Shown one piece after another: positions 54,040 to 63,049 of a stretch of DNA of 64,000 nucleotides (position 1 is its first letter; each line of letters begins with the position of its first letter). The translations under genes were made by a program, and so were the position numbers. The notes under the pieces are model-generated. The model ran no database searches, was not told where the DNA came from, and saw only the letters and a list, made by a program, of their open reading frames with translations. Where the stretch lies: contig CBFHKZ010000001.1 of NCBI GenBank assembly GCA_965656545.1, positions 434,001-498,000 on the forward strand, given 5' to 3'. This stretch comes from UBA7446 sp965656545. GTDB lineage: Bacteria; Bacteroidota; Bacteroidia; Flavobacteriales; Flavobacteriaceae.

Positions 54040-55127
54040 AAACAATACTTCACATAACCGAACGATTTTACCCACACATGGGAGGGTCTACACATAGACT
54101 GTTAAATATTTTGAAGGGATATGATACAAACAAATTCAGGATAATTGTTCTAAGCTTGAAAGAAAATGGAACAGATAAACAATCCAAACATGAAAATATA
54201 ATTATATATAGGTTCTCAAAATATAGAGAAATACCCTATTTAATGCATCAAATCGATCTAATTCACAAATCAATAGATCTAATACACACACATAATTTTA
54301 GACCTTCATTCTTTGCCTATTTTGGGAAGTTTTTATTGAAAAGTAAACCGAAAGTTTTGACAGAACTACATTCAATTTATAAAGTTGGTTTTTTTAAGGA
54401 AAAGATTTCAGATTTTGTTGTTAATAAAGCTGACAGATTGTTGGTTTTATCCTACACATCAAAAGAATTATTAAAAAAGAAAACTAAAATCCCTATTGAT
54501 GTTATTTTCAATGGTATTGATTTGGAGAAATTTGCTCCAGCTAATAATAAAAATCACCATGAAAAGCTAACGGATTTCCTAGAAACATGCAGGCAAAAAA
54601 ATAAAATCTTGATAGGTTACGCGGGCAGTCTTGATTATTTCCAGGGTATAACGAATTTAATAAATTTCGCTTGGTATTTAAGTGACCAAGAAAAATTTAC
54701 CTTCATTATAATAGGTGGTGAAGAGCATGAGTGGAGTAATTTCAAAATACCGAAAAACGTAAAGACTTTTCCTTATATAGATAGTAAATACATCCCAAGC
54801 TTTTATCAATCTGTTGACTGCATGATAATGCTCAGACCAAAATTACTTTCGACCTTCTCTGCTATACCTTTAAAGCCATTAGAAATGTTGGCTGCTGGAA
54901 AGATCGTTATTAGCAACAAAGTCGGTGGAATGATAGAATTAAAAAATCATATTAATTCCGATAGATTAATTCTAATTGACCATCAGGACGATATTATTCA
55001 ATTACTAGAAACACTCGAGTTCATAAATGCTTCAACAAAACAAAATATTAAGAACGAACTAAAAGCATTTGATCTACCTTCAATTCAGAAACAATATTTC
55101 AAAATAGTAGATGAGATTATATCTTAA
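54036..55127 (+). CDS. Glycosyltransferase family 4 protein
   Basis: 363 residues of the GT-B fold: HITERFYPHMGGSTHRLLNI at the acceptor side, VIFNGIDLEKFAP at the hinge, and GYAGSLDYFQGITNLI, PLKPLEMLAAGKIVISNKVG in the donor domain. A cytoplasmic transferase adding one sugar to the repeat unit. It overlaps the CapK-like gene by four bases. Confidence 0.9.
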   Translation: MKTILHITERFYPHMGGSTHRLLNILKGYDTNKFRIIVLSLKENGTDKQSKHENIIIYRFSKYREIPYLMHQIDLIHKSIDLIHTHNFRPSFFAYFGKFLLKSKPKVLTELHSIYKVGFFKEKISDFVVNKADRLLVLSYTSKELLKKKTKIPIDVIFNGIDLEKFAPANNKNHHEKLTDFLETCRQKNKILIGYAGSLDYFQGITNLINFAWYLSDQEKFTFIIIGGEEHEWSNFKIPKNVKTFPYIDSKYIPSFYQSVDCMIMLRPKLLSTFSAIPLKPLEMLAAGKIVISNKVGGMIELKNHINSDRLILIDHQDDIIQLLETLEFINASTKQNIKNELKAFDLPSIQKQYFKIVDEIIS

Positions 55128-56949
55128 AGATATTAACTGTTTTATTGACGTTTTAATTTTGAAATTAAAGCATCAGGCCTACAAGAGATTTATTAGGTTT
55201 ATTGTACCAAATTATTTGATTTATTCTAATACTGACAAATATGATTTCGATCTAAAAAAAATAGATCTGAATGAGGAAATTATTTGTAATATTCAAAAGA
55301 AAAATCAATTCGAAATAGAACTGCTTAAGAAAGGATATTTTTTACTCTTTGATAACTCTAATAAAATTTTATGTAAACATAGAAAACAATACACTTTTAT
55401 CCCTCTGTCTCTAAATGCCCAAAATAGAATAAATTTTTATGAAAAGTTAGATATCCAGCAGGATATCAGGACAATTTGGGAGATTGGAAGACTCCAAATA
55501 CTCCCAAAACTAGGGATTCACTACCTCCATTTCAAGGATGAGTTTTATCTCAAAGAAATCCTTTCAATTTTAAAGGATTTTCATGAAGAAAACCCGGTTG
55601 GGAAAGGATTACATTGGAGATGTGCTATGGAAGCAGGTTTAAGAATAAATAATATCATCACGACAGTACTAATAATTAATACACCAGGAGAATTAAATGT
55701 TAAGATTGTACAAATAAAAAAATATGTCCTTAACCTTTTACCGCTGTATAAAAAATTTATTCTTCTTAATAAAGAGAAGTACGGCAAATTTACAGGGAAT
55801 CATTATTTGTCAAATATTTTAGGATTAGCTGCGATAAATAGTATTTCTAAAAAAAGTTTTAACTCTATTCTCAACCTCTATCATATAAGAAAGGAAATTC
55901 GTCGACAGTTTTTAAAAGATGGTGGTAATTTCGAAGGTTCAACTTCTTATCATTTCTTTTCTATTAGTTTAATTCTTCACTCCCTAGGACACATTCATAG
56001 ACAATCATTAAATGAAATTAATTTCATCAATAATTTCATCAAGAATAAAGTTCACAATACCATCAGACAATTAAATAAAACGATCAAGTTTAGTCTGATA
56101 TTAATAGATAACTGGGGGAATTATCCAATAATTGGAGATAATGATAGTTCTAAGGTGATTGAACTTGATAAATCTGATGCCATCAATTATCAAAGAAATG
56201 CAACTATCGATTTCTTTTCATTGGCTGATTGCTTCTTCTCAATAGATTTACCAAACGATAACCTTGTAGATCAAACAAAAATAGATTTTTATAGTAGTCT
56301 TTACTCAGGTTCATTTATAAATAAAGTAAGTTGCAAATCCTCTTCGGGGAATAGGTTGAAAGAATTTAACATATCAGCAACTAATGGTCAAATACACTTC
56401 AGTCATTGCACTGAAAACAGAATATCCATAAAAAAACTTAAAATCAAAAATTCTTACTACCTTGATTCTTTCGGTTTGATTATATTAAAATCAAATTCGT
56501 TCTATTTATGTATCAATGTGAGTAAAATAGGGCAAAACGGGATTGGAGGGCATAATCACGATGACATCAGCTCATTTAGTCTTATCATAAATAATCAATT
56601 TATTTTCATAGATCCTGGCCTAAAGACTTACAGCCCTCTTGATACAAGAAATTTATTCAGATCAAATAGCGCTCATAACAATATCGACTTTAAAAAGGAA
56701 GGTTTGGATTTGCCTCCATTTGCATTCGATAGAAATGAAAAATATTCTTTAAATAAGCTTACAACGAATGAAATAATAATCACCCGAAAATATCGTCATA
56801 AAATAACTGAAAGATATTTTAAGATTGAAGATGAAAGTATTTTGGTAACAGATAAGAGCAATTTTAAGCATAATGATCCTTTCAAATATCCTACTGAGGC
56901 TATTTACACACCGGTTTACGGAAATAAATTAAAGCATGCAAATGGGTAA
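55111..56949 (+). CDS. Heparinase II/III-fold protein without signal peptide
   Basis: 612 residues. The central alpha-toroid region includes WEIGRLQILPKLGIHYLHFK and HWRCAMEAGLRINNIITTV, and the C-terminal beta-sandwich has GIGGHNHDDISSFSLIINNQ and FIDPGLKTYSPLDTRNLFRS, the catalytic-pocket motifs of the family. No signal peptide or membrane anchor is visible, so the enzyme should act in the cytoplasm on a nucleotide- or lipid-linked uronate rather than degrade external glycans. It overlaps its neighbours by 17 and 14 bases. Its occurrence with the fused oxidoreductase is a recurring pairing. Confidence 0.85.
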   Translation: MRLYLKDINCFIDVLILKLKHQAYKRFIRFIVPNYLIYSNTDKYDFDLKKIDLNEEIICNIQKKNQFEIELLKKGYFLLFDNSNKILCKHRKQYTFIPLSLNAQNRINFYEKLDIQQDIRTIWEIGRLQILPKLGIHYLHFKDEFYLKEILSILKDFHEENPVGKGLHWRCAMEAGLRINNIITTVLIINTPGELNVKIVQIKKYVLNLLPLYKKFILLNKEKYGKFTGNHYLSNILGLAAINSISKKSFNSILNLYHIRKEIRRQFLKDGGNFEGSTSYHFFSISLILHSLGHIHRQSLNEINFINNFIKNKVHNTIRQLNKTIKFSLILIDNWGNYPIIGDNDSSKVIELDKSDAINYQRNATIDFFSLADCFFSIDLPNDNLVDQTKIDFYSSLYSGSFINKVSCKSSSGNRLKEFNISATNGQIHFSHCTENRISIKKLKIKNSYYLDSFGLIILKSNSFYLCINVSKIGQNGIGGHNHDDISSFSLIINNQFIFIDPGLKTYSPLDTRNLFRSNSAHNNIDFKKEGLDLPPFAFDRNEKYSLNKLTTNEIIITRKYRHKITERYFKIEDESILVTDKSNFKHNDPFKYPTEAIYTPVYGNKLKHANG

Positions 56950-58222
56950 TTCACTCGTATATCTTACACTTTTAATTCTCATAAGCGTTTATGGATACCA
57001 AACTCTAATAAACAAAAGCCGAAGCATAGATCTACTTGATCCTGTAATCGGCTTCATCATTTTCTTTGCTGTATTTATTCTGAATCAAACTGTGTTAACG
57101 GGATTTCAGTACAGTTTTTATAGTGGCGCTGTAATTCTTATTGGCACTATATCTTTTTTAATAGGCAGGTACACGAAAATCAATATAACAAAGAAAAAAG
57201 GTCCGCTACTAAGACAAAAACAGATAACCACATCGAAAATAATCTATTCAACAATAATCTTCAGCGCTTTAAACTTTATAATTCTTTTAGTAAAAATAAA
57301 GAGTTACGGTCTTGGACTTTCAGAATATTTAATTCAAATGTTTGCCTTTCATGCAAAATACGGCAAAATGGGAGGTTATATTTGGTTAGGTCTTAGTCTG
57401 CCTGTGAAGTACCTATTTTTTAAAAACTTGCTCTTATATAATGACTATGACCCAAAAACAAGAAAGGTCCTTTTATCAATCCCACTGCTTCTGATTTTTA
57501 GTCTTTCTGGATTGAGTGCGTCACGATGGAGTCTGATCTCAAGCATAATTCTTTTTCCGCTTTTGATTTACCAAATTACATATCTAAAGAAAGGACTTTT
57601 TAAAGCCTACTTTATTCCAATAGGTCTTTTTATTTTACCCTTGATGATTTTTCTAAATATAGCGCGACAGGACGGCTTTGAAAATGCTCAAGCTTATATA
57701 AAAAAGAATAACGTTAAATCTCTAGCACTCGAATCATTATCGGGTGATACGAATCCTGGTAGAAATCTAGAAGATTTAACAGATTATCTTTCGAAAACAT
57801 CTGATTACCACTATGGCAAATATCTAGCAAGTCAATTTTTATTCTTCATCCCAAGAAAAATATGGCAAGAAAAACCTATTACCTCATTCAATTTTGCTTA
57901 TACCCTTAAGGTTAAAAAAGAGGACCCTATAATCGATCAAACCACATATACTTTTACCGTTTTTGACTTTGTCTCGATATCAGGTATTTCATCGTTAATC
58001 ATCTTTATGTTTTTATTTGGAAGATTTTCGGCTAGACTATATCAAATACTTTATACCAATACAGAGGAAATAAATCCATACATGAAGGTATTTAGTATGT
58101 TATTTATTTTGAACTATTTAAACTTTTTAAGAGGAAGTGTTTTAGATTCGATTGCATTCATTTTATTCGAAATCATAATAATTCAAATACTAACTTTTCT
58201 AGATAAAATTATTAAAAGGTAA
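56936..58222 (+). CDS. wzy: Wzy-type O-antigen/repeat-unit polymerase
   Basis: 428 residues with about 11 hydrophobic segments and a long cytoplasmic/periplasmic loop near residues 245-310 (LARQDGFENAQAYIKKN). There is little sequence conservation, as usual for Wzy, but the motif FLFFIPRKIWQEKP resembles oligosaccharide repeat unit polymerases. Position between glycosyltransferases and near Wzx supports it. Confidence 0.82.
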   Translation: MQMGNSLVYLTLLILISVYGYQTLINKSRSIDLLDPVIGFIIFFAVFILNQTVLTGFQYSFYSGAVILIGTISFLIGRYTKINITKKKGPLLRQKQITTSKIIYSTIIFSALNFIILLVKIKSYGLGLSEYLIQMFAFHAKYGKMGGYIWLGLSLPVKYLFFKNLLLYNDYDPKTRKVLLSIPLLLIFSLSGLSASRWSLISSIILFPLLIYQITYLKKGLFKAYFIPIGLFILPLMIFLNIARQDGFENAQAYIKKNNVKSLALESLSGDTNPGRNLEDLTDYLSKTSDYHYGKYLASQFLFFIPRKIWQEKPITSFNFAYTLKVKKEDPIIDQTTYTFTVFDFVSISGISSLIIFMFLFGRFSARLYQILYTNTEEINPYMKVFSMLFILNYLNFLRGSVLDSIAFILFEIIIIQILTFLDKIIKR

Positions 58223-58223
58223 T

Positions 58224-59342
58224 ATGAAGATTTTAATAGGATATTCAGCAGCTTTTAACACTCCTCGCCTACTTAACCAAGCAAAAATACTAAAATCAAC
58301 AGGTCATGAAGTTCATATTGCATATTGGGAAAGAGGCGTAGTCACCGAAGTTAATCAAAACAAAAAATTAGAACTCCAAAATTTAGGGTATCGAGTACAT
58401 GAAATAAAAACAGTTAAAACTGGCTATGGAAAAGGATTTTCTAGTTTAATTGGACGGTTACAATATGTATTCGGCTTAAAAAGATTAATTGATCGTCAGA
58501 TATATCACAGTATTCAATTAATTGACTTCGATTCAGCTGTTAGTTTATTATTATTAAAAAGAAATAAAAAGAATCAGCCCATTTTAATCTATGACATAGC
58601 CGACTTTATTCAATCCTTCGATTCCTATACACCTTCAGTTGTAAAATATTTAATGACTTCTTTAGAAAATAAAATTTTTAAAAAAGCTAAGCACATAATT
58701 TTACCCGATAAGAATAGACTTTCACAACTACCAGATGATTTTTATAATAAAACAATAATTATTCAAAACACCCCTATCAATATTGAATATAGCACTAAAA
58801 AATTCAACGTATCAGATGATGGAATCAATCTCATTTATTATGGAGGCTTTAGCAATGACCGTGGTATAAATGAACTTCTGAATACTGCAGAATGCCATTC
58901 AGATATAAACTTTCATTTTGCAGGATGGGGTCAACTAGGCGAGTTAATTAGCTTAAAAGCAAAGGAACAGCCGAACATTTACTTTCACGGCAACCTCGAT
59001 TACAATGAAATATTTGATTTAGTCTCTTTAATGGATTTGATATATATTTTTTACAACCCCGAATTCGCGCATAACAAAGTGGCATCTCCAAACAAACTTT
59101 TTGAAGCACTCTACCTGAACATACCTTTATTGGTAGCAAAAAACACATCTATCGATGAATTTGTAGAAAAATATGGTATCGGCTTTATTTCAAATTATAA
59201 TGAATCCGACTTAAAGCAAGTAATCAAAAGCATTGATAAGTCCTCTATAATCAAAAAGAAGAAAAATATCCCTATCGCTCTTAAGGATTTAGGGTTGGAT
59301 AAAATTCCTGAAAAACTAATTACAGCTCATGGTATCAATTAA
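58224..59342 (+). CDS. Glycosyltransferase (GT4-like)
   Basis: 372 residues. The N-terminal half (IGYSAAFNTPRLLNQAKILK) is followed by LIYYGGFSNDRGINELLNTA and APNKLFEALYLNIPLLV-type donor-binding residues (SPNKLFEALYLNIP). Likely a retaining GT-B enzyme. One base after wzy. Confidence 0.85.
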   Translation: MKILIGYSAAFNTPRLLNQAKILKSTGHEVHIAYWERGVVTEVNQNKKLELQNLGYRVHEIKTVKTGYGKGFSSLIGRLQYVFGLKRLIDRQIYHSIQLIDFDSAVSLLLLKRNKKNQPILIYDIADFIQSFDSYTPSVVKYLMTSLENKIFKKAKHIILPDKNRLSQLPDDFYNKTIIIQNTPINIEYSTKKFNVSDDGINLIYYGGFSNDRGINELLNTAECHSDINFHFAGWGQLGELISLKAKEQPNIYFHGNLDYNEIFDLVSLMDLIYIFYNPEFAHNKVASPNKLFEALYLNIPLLVAKNTSIDEFVEKYGIGFISNYNESDLKQVIKSIDKSSIIKKKKNIPIALKDLGLDKIPEKLITAHGIN

Positions 59343-60504
59343 AAAAGTATCATTCATAACCACAAGAACATTTCTGCCCGCTTATGGAGGCGATAAGGTG
59401 AGGGCAAAACAATTTTTTGACTACTTTCTCAGTAGATCTGGATATGAAATAACTTTAACATCATTTTATTACAATGAGCGAGAAAGAAAGGATTTTCTGG
59501 AAAACATTCCTGAAAATGTAAAAGTTAATTTGGTAAAATTCAGCTTTTTACAAAGTTTTATAGGGATCCTGAAAGCCCTACTATTTAAATATCCTCTTCA
59601 ATGTGGTATCTATTATCAAAAGAATATGATAGAAATGTGTAAAGAGGTAAACAAAGATTCTCACTTAATCTATGGTCATCTAATCAGATCCTATCCCTTA
59701 ATAAAGGGTTATGAATACAAGACTATATTGGATGCTACTGATTCTTTATCAAAGGCCTACAAATATCTCAGACCGAATTACCTGTCACCGAAGTATTGGT
59801 TCTTCAAATTTGACTTAAAAAAAATCAATAGACTGGAAAAATATGATTTAAGAAAAACTTTCAAAACAATTTTTATTGGTCAAAATGAGGTAGAATTTTT
59901 ATACGACAAGGATATTCCCGAAAACATAATTATAATTCCAAATGGGGTAGAAGTAAATAATCACTCTAATATTACGAAGGGAACTCATTTGTTGTTCATT
60001 GGAAAAGCCACTACTCTACCTAATAAAAATGCAATTGATTTTCTTTTGAAAAATATTGCTCCGAGTTTATCGAAAAGCTGCAAAATAATTTTTGCAGGAA
60101 AGAATAGTAAGAAAATTTATTCTTTCCGTTCATACAAAAAACTTACAAAAAAAAACTCTATAGAAATTCATGAATCTTATAGTTCAATCTCAATCTTTAA
60201 AAATCAATGTGTATGTGGTATTGCACCAATGTTTGATGGAAGCGGACTTCAAAATAAGGTATTAGATTATATATCTATTGGTTTGCCGGTTTTAGCCACA
60301 AGAGTAGGTTTAAACGGATTCAATAAAAATATTGAGAACCCATTTATCGAGTCTACTGCGGAGAATATTCATGAAAATATTATTAAGCTATTTCTAATGA
60401 ATGAGAAACAATGGAATGTAATTTCAGGAAAATCCTTGAAGTACTTAGATGAATATTTCTCATTACGTTCGATTCACGAAAAAATGGATAAAGAACTATC
60501 TTAG
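59329..60504 (+). CDS. Glycosyltransferase (GT4-like), last gene of the locus
   Basis: 391 residues. TTRTFLPAYGGDKVRAKQFF at the N-terminus and FDGSGLQNKVLDYISIGLPV with LATRVGLNGF in the donor domain identify a GT-B transferase of the sugar transferase/PEP-CTERM-associated type. It overlaps the previous gene by 14 bases and ends the co-directional block. Confidence 0.86.
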   Translation: MVSIKKVSFITTRTFLPAYGGDKVRAKQFFDYFLSRSGYEITLTSFYYNERERKDFLENIPENVKVNLVKFSFLQSFIGILKALLFKYPLQCGIYYQKNMIEMCKEVNKDSHLIYGHLIRSYPLIKGYEYKTILDATDSLSKAYKYLRPNYLSPKYWFFKFDLKKINRLEKYDLRKTFKTIFIGQNEVEFLYDKDIPENIIIIPNGVEVNNHSNITKGTHLLFIGKATTLPNKNAIDFLLKNIAPSLSKSCKIIFAGKNSKKIYSFRSYKKLTKKNSIEIHESYSSISIFKNQCVCGIAPMFDGSGLQNKVLDYISIGLPVLATRVGLNGFNKNIENPFIESTAENIHENIIKLFLMNEKQWNVISGKSLKYLDEYFSLRSIHEKMDKELS

Positions 60505-60616
60505 ATAACGGAATTAAATTATCATATAATCTTCTCAACAATTTCTGTTGAAAAAACATCACTTCTATATCTGAAACATACTTTACAATTCTATAAGCCG
60601 AGTTTATTTTTGAATT

Positions 60617-60913
60617 ATGCCATTTAACAAAGAAACAGCCCGTGAGGCGGGCAAGAAAAGCAAGCGCGGCCCATCCAAAAAACTAGACCCCAACATTCGG
60701 GAGAAGATGGAGCTTTTGTATGAGGAAGTGTTAGATCATTTACTTATGCATCAAAAAGAGCTTTCGATGTCCGATAGGGTTAAACTAGTACAAAGTCTTT
60801 CCAATTATTTGCTCCCAAAAGCAAAAACCGTTCGTGATAAGTTTACCTTAGAGGAACTTCAGGAAAGAGAAAAGTTGAGCTGGACTAAGGTAACTCCTGA
60901 CCCAAGAAAATAA
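60617..60913 (+). CDS. Small basic hypothetical protein near the integrase
   Basis: 98 residues: basic N-terminus (MPFNKETAREAGKKSKRGPS), then helices (IREKMELLYEEVLDHLLMHQ, KVQSLSNYLLPKAKT-like). The opening MPFNKxTAREAGKKS recalls short phage- or element-borne DNA-binding proteins (terminase small subunit-like). Base composition is less AT-rich than the polysaccharide genes. It abuts the integrase convergently, so both may belong to a mobile element. Confidence 0.6.
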   Translation: MPFNKETAREAGKKSKRGPSKKLDPNIREKMELLYEEVLDHLLMHQKELSMSDRVKLVQSLSNYLLPKAKTVRDKFTLEELQEREKLSWTKVTPDPRK

Positions 60914-62179
60914 CTAGAGTGTTGCCGCCACTTTCATAAAGGCATCTGCATACGCATCCTTATTTACGTTTTGTCCTATATAACTTAAAAACGTAGTCTC
61001 CTTAGAGTGTCCCGTTATCTGCATAAGTATAGGCGTTTCAATTTTCCCAAAATAGTTTGTTGCAAATGACCGTCTAAGATCATGTGAGGAGATAACGCTA
61101 AATTTTGGGTATACTCCCAGCACACGCCTTTTCGTTTTTGGACATACTTTATAGGCTTTAACCGGTTGATTAATTTCGGCGTATTTACAAAGTTCTTTGA
61201 GTTGCTTATTAAATAATTGCTGCGAGATTTTATAAGGAAAATCCTCTTTTAAAATTCCCACAACATCTGGGTCAATCACCCCAACCGTTACATGCCTCTC
61301 TGTCTTTTGTTGGATGATATCTATATAAAGCCCGTGCTCAGCAGATCGTATTTGCACCGGGTTTAATCGAAGCAAATCAGAAACACGTTGTCCAATAGAG
61401 AGCCCAATCAAAAGCCACTTTTTTGTATTTATCATACTTGGGCTTAATCCCGCAAGCCCTTTAATCTTTTTAATCTCCTCAAAATTTAGCGTTTGCAAGC
61501 AGCGGTCGCTATTTCTTTGCGTAAAAGATTCAATATGTCTAGTATACGGATGTACTTCAATTCCTAATCTATCTGCTTCTTTGCAAATCATCTTTAATAG
61601 CTTAACCTGCAAGCCAGCATTGTTTAGTGAATATCCTTTTTCGGTAAGTAACCACTCTTTAAATCTACCCACCAGTTTATGATTAATAGCATCAAGACCA
61701 ATATCCGTTTTAATACTTTTCTCAAAGCTTTCAATGAGTCTGTAGAATCGCTCAAGATTCCTGATGGTATAGGTAGATAAACCAAGGGAACCTGTACGCT
61801 TAATTCTACGAAGCGGAGCTGACTCAATATACTTTTGAATTTGAAACAGTAGCATTTTATCTGATGTTTTTTTAACATCATCAAAACATAAACTAACATG
61901 ATCCGATAGCCAATTTTCGTCTATATCTTCTTGCTTTATTTGTGCTGTCGTATATGATGCTTCCAAGTACCCCTTTAATAGTTCTAGCCTTGTGTTTTGT
62001 TCTTTGGTTTGATCATCGGCCCCCAAAATCTGCTCCTGCATGGGATCCCATTGGCTAAAGGGGGCTAAGATGTCTAAAGGTACTTTTTGGATATTATTGT
62101 TCCCTAATGATAGGTTCGCCCACACCTCGCCTTGGGTGTCGGATTTTGGAGCCAAAACATACATAATACGCGCTTTCAT
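60914..62179 (-). CDS. Phage-type tyrosine integrase
   Basis: 421 residues. A SAM-like core-binding region precedes the catalytic domain, which shows the first Arg in GLSIGQRVSDLLRLN, the HxxR box in SSHDLRRSFATNYF, the second His in ITGHSKETTFLSY and the nucleophilic Tyr in SYIGQN. All catalytic residues seem present, so it may be active. The tmRNA gene 430 bases upstream with a duplicated 3' end is its probable target site. Confidence 0.92.
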   Translation of the reverse strand: MKARIMYVLAPKSDTQGEVWANLSLGNNNIQKVPLDILAPFSQWDPMQEQILGADDQTKEQNTRLELLKGYLEASYTTAQIKQEDIDENWLSDHVSLCFDDVKKTSDKMLLFQIQKYIESAPLRRIKRTGSLGLSTYTIRNLERFYRLIESFEKSIKTDIGLDAINHKLVGRFKEWLLTEKGYSLNNAGLQVKLLKMICKEADRLGIEVHPYTRHIESFTQRNSDRCLQTLNFEEIKKIKGLAGLSPSMINTKKWLLIGLSIGQRVSDLLRLNPVQIRSAEHGLYIDIIQQKTERHVTVGVIDPDVVGILKEDFPYKISQQLFNKQLKELCKYAEINQPVKAYKVCPKTKRRVLGVYPKFSVISSHDLRRSFATNYFGKIETPILMQITGHSKETTFLSYIGQNVNKDAYADAFMKVAATL

Positions 62180-62408
62180 AACTAGACAGTATTTTAAAAC
62201 AAGCGTAAAGACTCTTACATGCTACTAACAAACGATAGCATATAAATTCCTAAAAAATAGCACTTAGTTTCGACTACAAGATACGTTATTTCAGATGTTT
62301 TTTAGCATAAATTTGGGACTTTTAAGAAGGGAAGGGCAAAAAAAGTTTTGATTTCAACTACGGACTGTAGTTATTTATAGTTGTTAGATTGTGGGTTACC
62401 AGAAAATT
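62180..62408. other. Intergenic region upstream of the integrase with short repeated motifs
   Basis: Repeats of the form TTTC(G/A)ACTAC occur near 62270 and 62353, with inverted relatives GTAGTT and TAGTTG near 62368-62384, and AACTAC-GGACT-GTAGTT forms a small hairpin. These may be integrase arm-binding sites or promoter control elements. No gene is seen. Confidence 0.35.
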
Positions 62409-62443
62409 AAAAAGGACAAATCTCAAAAAATATGAGTTTGTCC
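62409..62443 (-). terminator. Hairpin terminator downstream of the displaced tmRNA 3' copy
   Basis: On the minus strand GGACAAACTCA pairs with TGAGATTTGTCC (one bulge) around an AT-rich loop, followed by a T run. It directly follows the duplicated tmRNA end at 62450, as if it were the gene's original terminator. Confidence 0.65.
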
Positions 62444-62449
62444 CGTTTG

Positions 62450-62464
62450 GTGGAGTCGGAGGGA
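62450..62464 (-). repeat. Direct repeat of the tmRNA 3' end (att-like remnant)
   Basis: GTGGAGTCGGAGGGA occurs here and at 62612-62626 inside tmRNA. The minus strand of this copy reads CCGACTCCACCA, with an encoded CCA, while the functional tmRNA end reads CCGACTCCACGA, without it. The T-loop bases TTCGA are lost here (GGAGGG-TAAT-CCCTCC). This is the pattern left by site-specific integration into a tRNA-like gene. Confidence 0.6.
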
Positions 62465-62536
62465 TTACCCTCCGGGTTTTCCCTCAAGCCCCGTGCTGTA
62501 AATGCCCTGACACTGTTCTTGCAGAACAGCGTTCTT

Positions 62537-62582
62537 AAAACACAAAATCTAATCAAGCAAGCTTGTTAGATTTTTGTGTTTT
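62537..62582. terminator. Strong bidirectional hairpin downstream of tmRNA
   Basis: AAAACACAAAATCTAA pairs with TTAGATTTTTGTGTTTT through a roughly 22-bp stem with two mismatches. Its A/T-rich ends provide a T run on either strand. It probably ends tmRNA transcription. Confidence 0.8.
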
Positions 62583-62612
62583 CACCCCGACTTGAGTCAG
62601 GGCGCTTAATCG

Positions 62613-63010
62613 TGGAGTCGGAGGGAATCGAACCCTCGTCCAAACAAGTCAATTCAATGCTTTCTACAAGTATAGTTTTCGTTTGATTTTCGAATAGCTG
62701 CTGACCGAAAACCGCCCACAGCTAACTTAGCTTCTTTATTTTGAGAACGCGTCGAAGCGCCGTGCTCTCTATGTTGACTTTGATGGTGCCTTTTGGTGGG
62801 ACGCCGTCAACAAGGGCTTCCCAAAGACATCTTGCCTTCCCGCCTTGCGGGACTAGGGCCAGTGACTTACTATAATTCAGTCAATTAGGCTGCAAGAGCG
62901 TAGTTATTCTCGCCATTTAAAATGGTGGTACTATGATATTTACGAGCTGTAGTCCAGCGCTCGACTTGCTTACATCGTCATGAATCTCGCTGTCAATACC
63001 AGTCGACCCC
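62613..63010 (-). ncRNA. ssrA: tmRNA (trans-translation RNA)
   Basis: The 5' end GGGGTCGACTGGTATTGACA (at 63010) pairs with the 3' end CGACTCCA as an acceptor stem. The 3' T-arm is GAGGGTTCGATTCCCTC. The tag frame at 62914-62885 encodes GENNYALAA and then stops with TAA, the form expected in Flavobacteriia. CCA is not encoded (CGA follows). About 398 nt, usual length. It rescues stalled ribosomes with SmpB. Confidence 0.95.
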
Positions 63011-63049
63011 ATGTATTCAAAGAACATTTCGCCTAAAGCGGATGCAAAT

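Noticed and set aside
62504..62603. tRNA gene candidate between tmRNA and the duplicated 3' end
   Set aside because: Several small inverted repeats (GCCCTGAC/GTCAGGGC, CTGTTCT/AGAACAG) but no cloverleaf or anticodon arm could be drawn.
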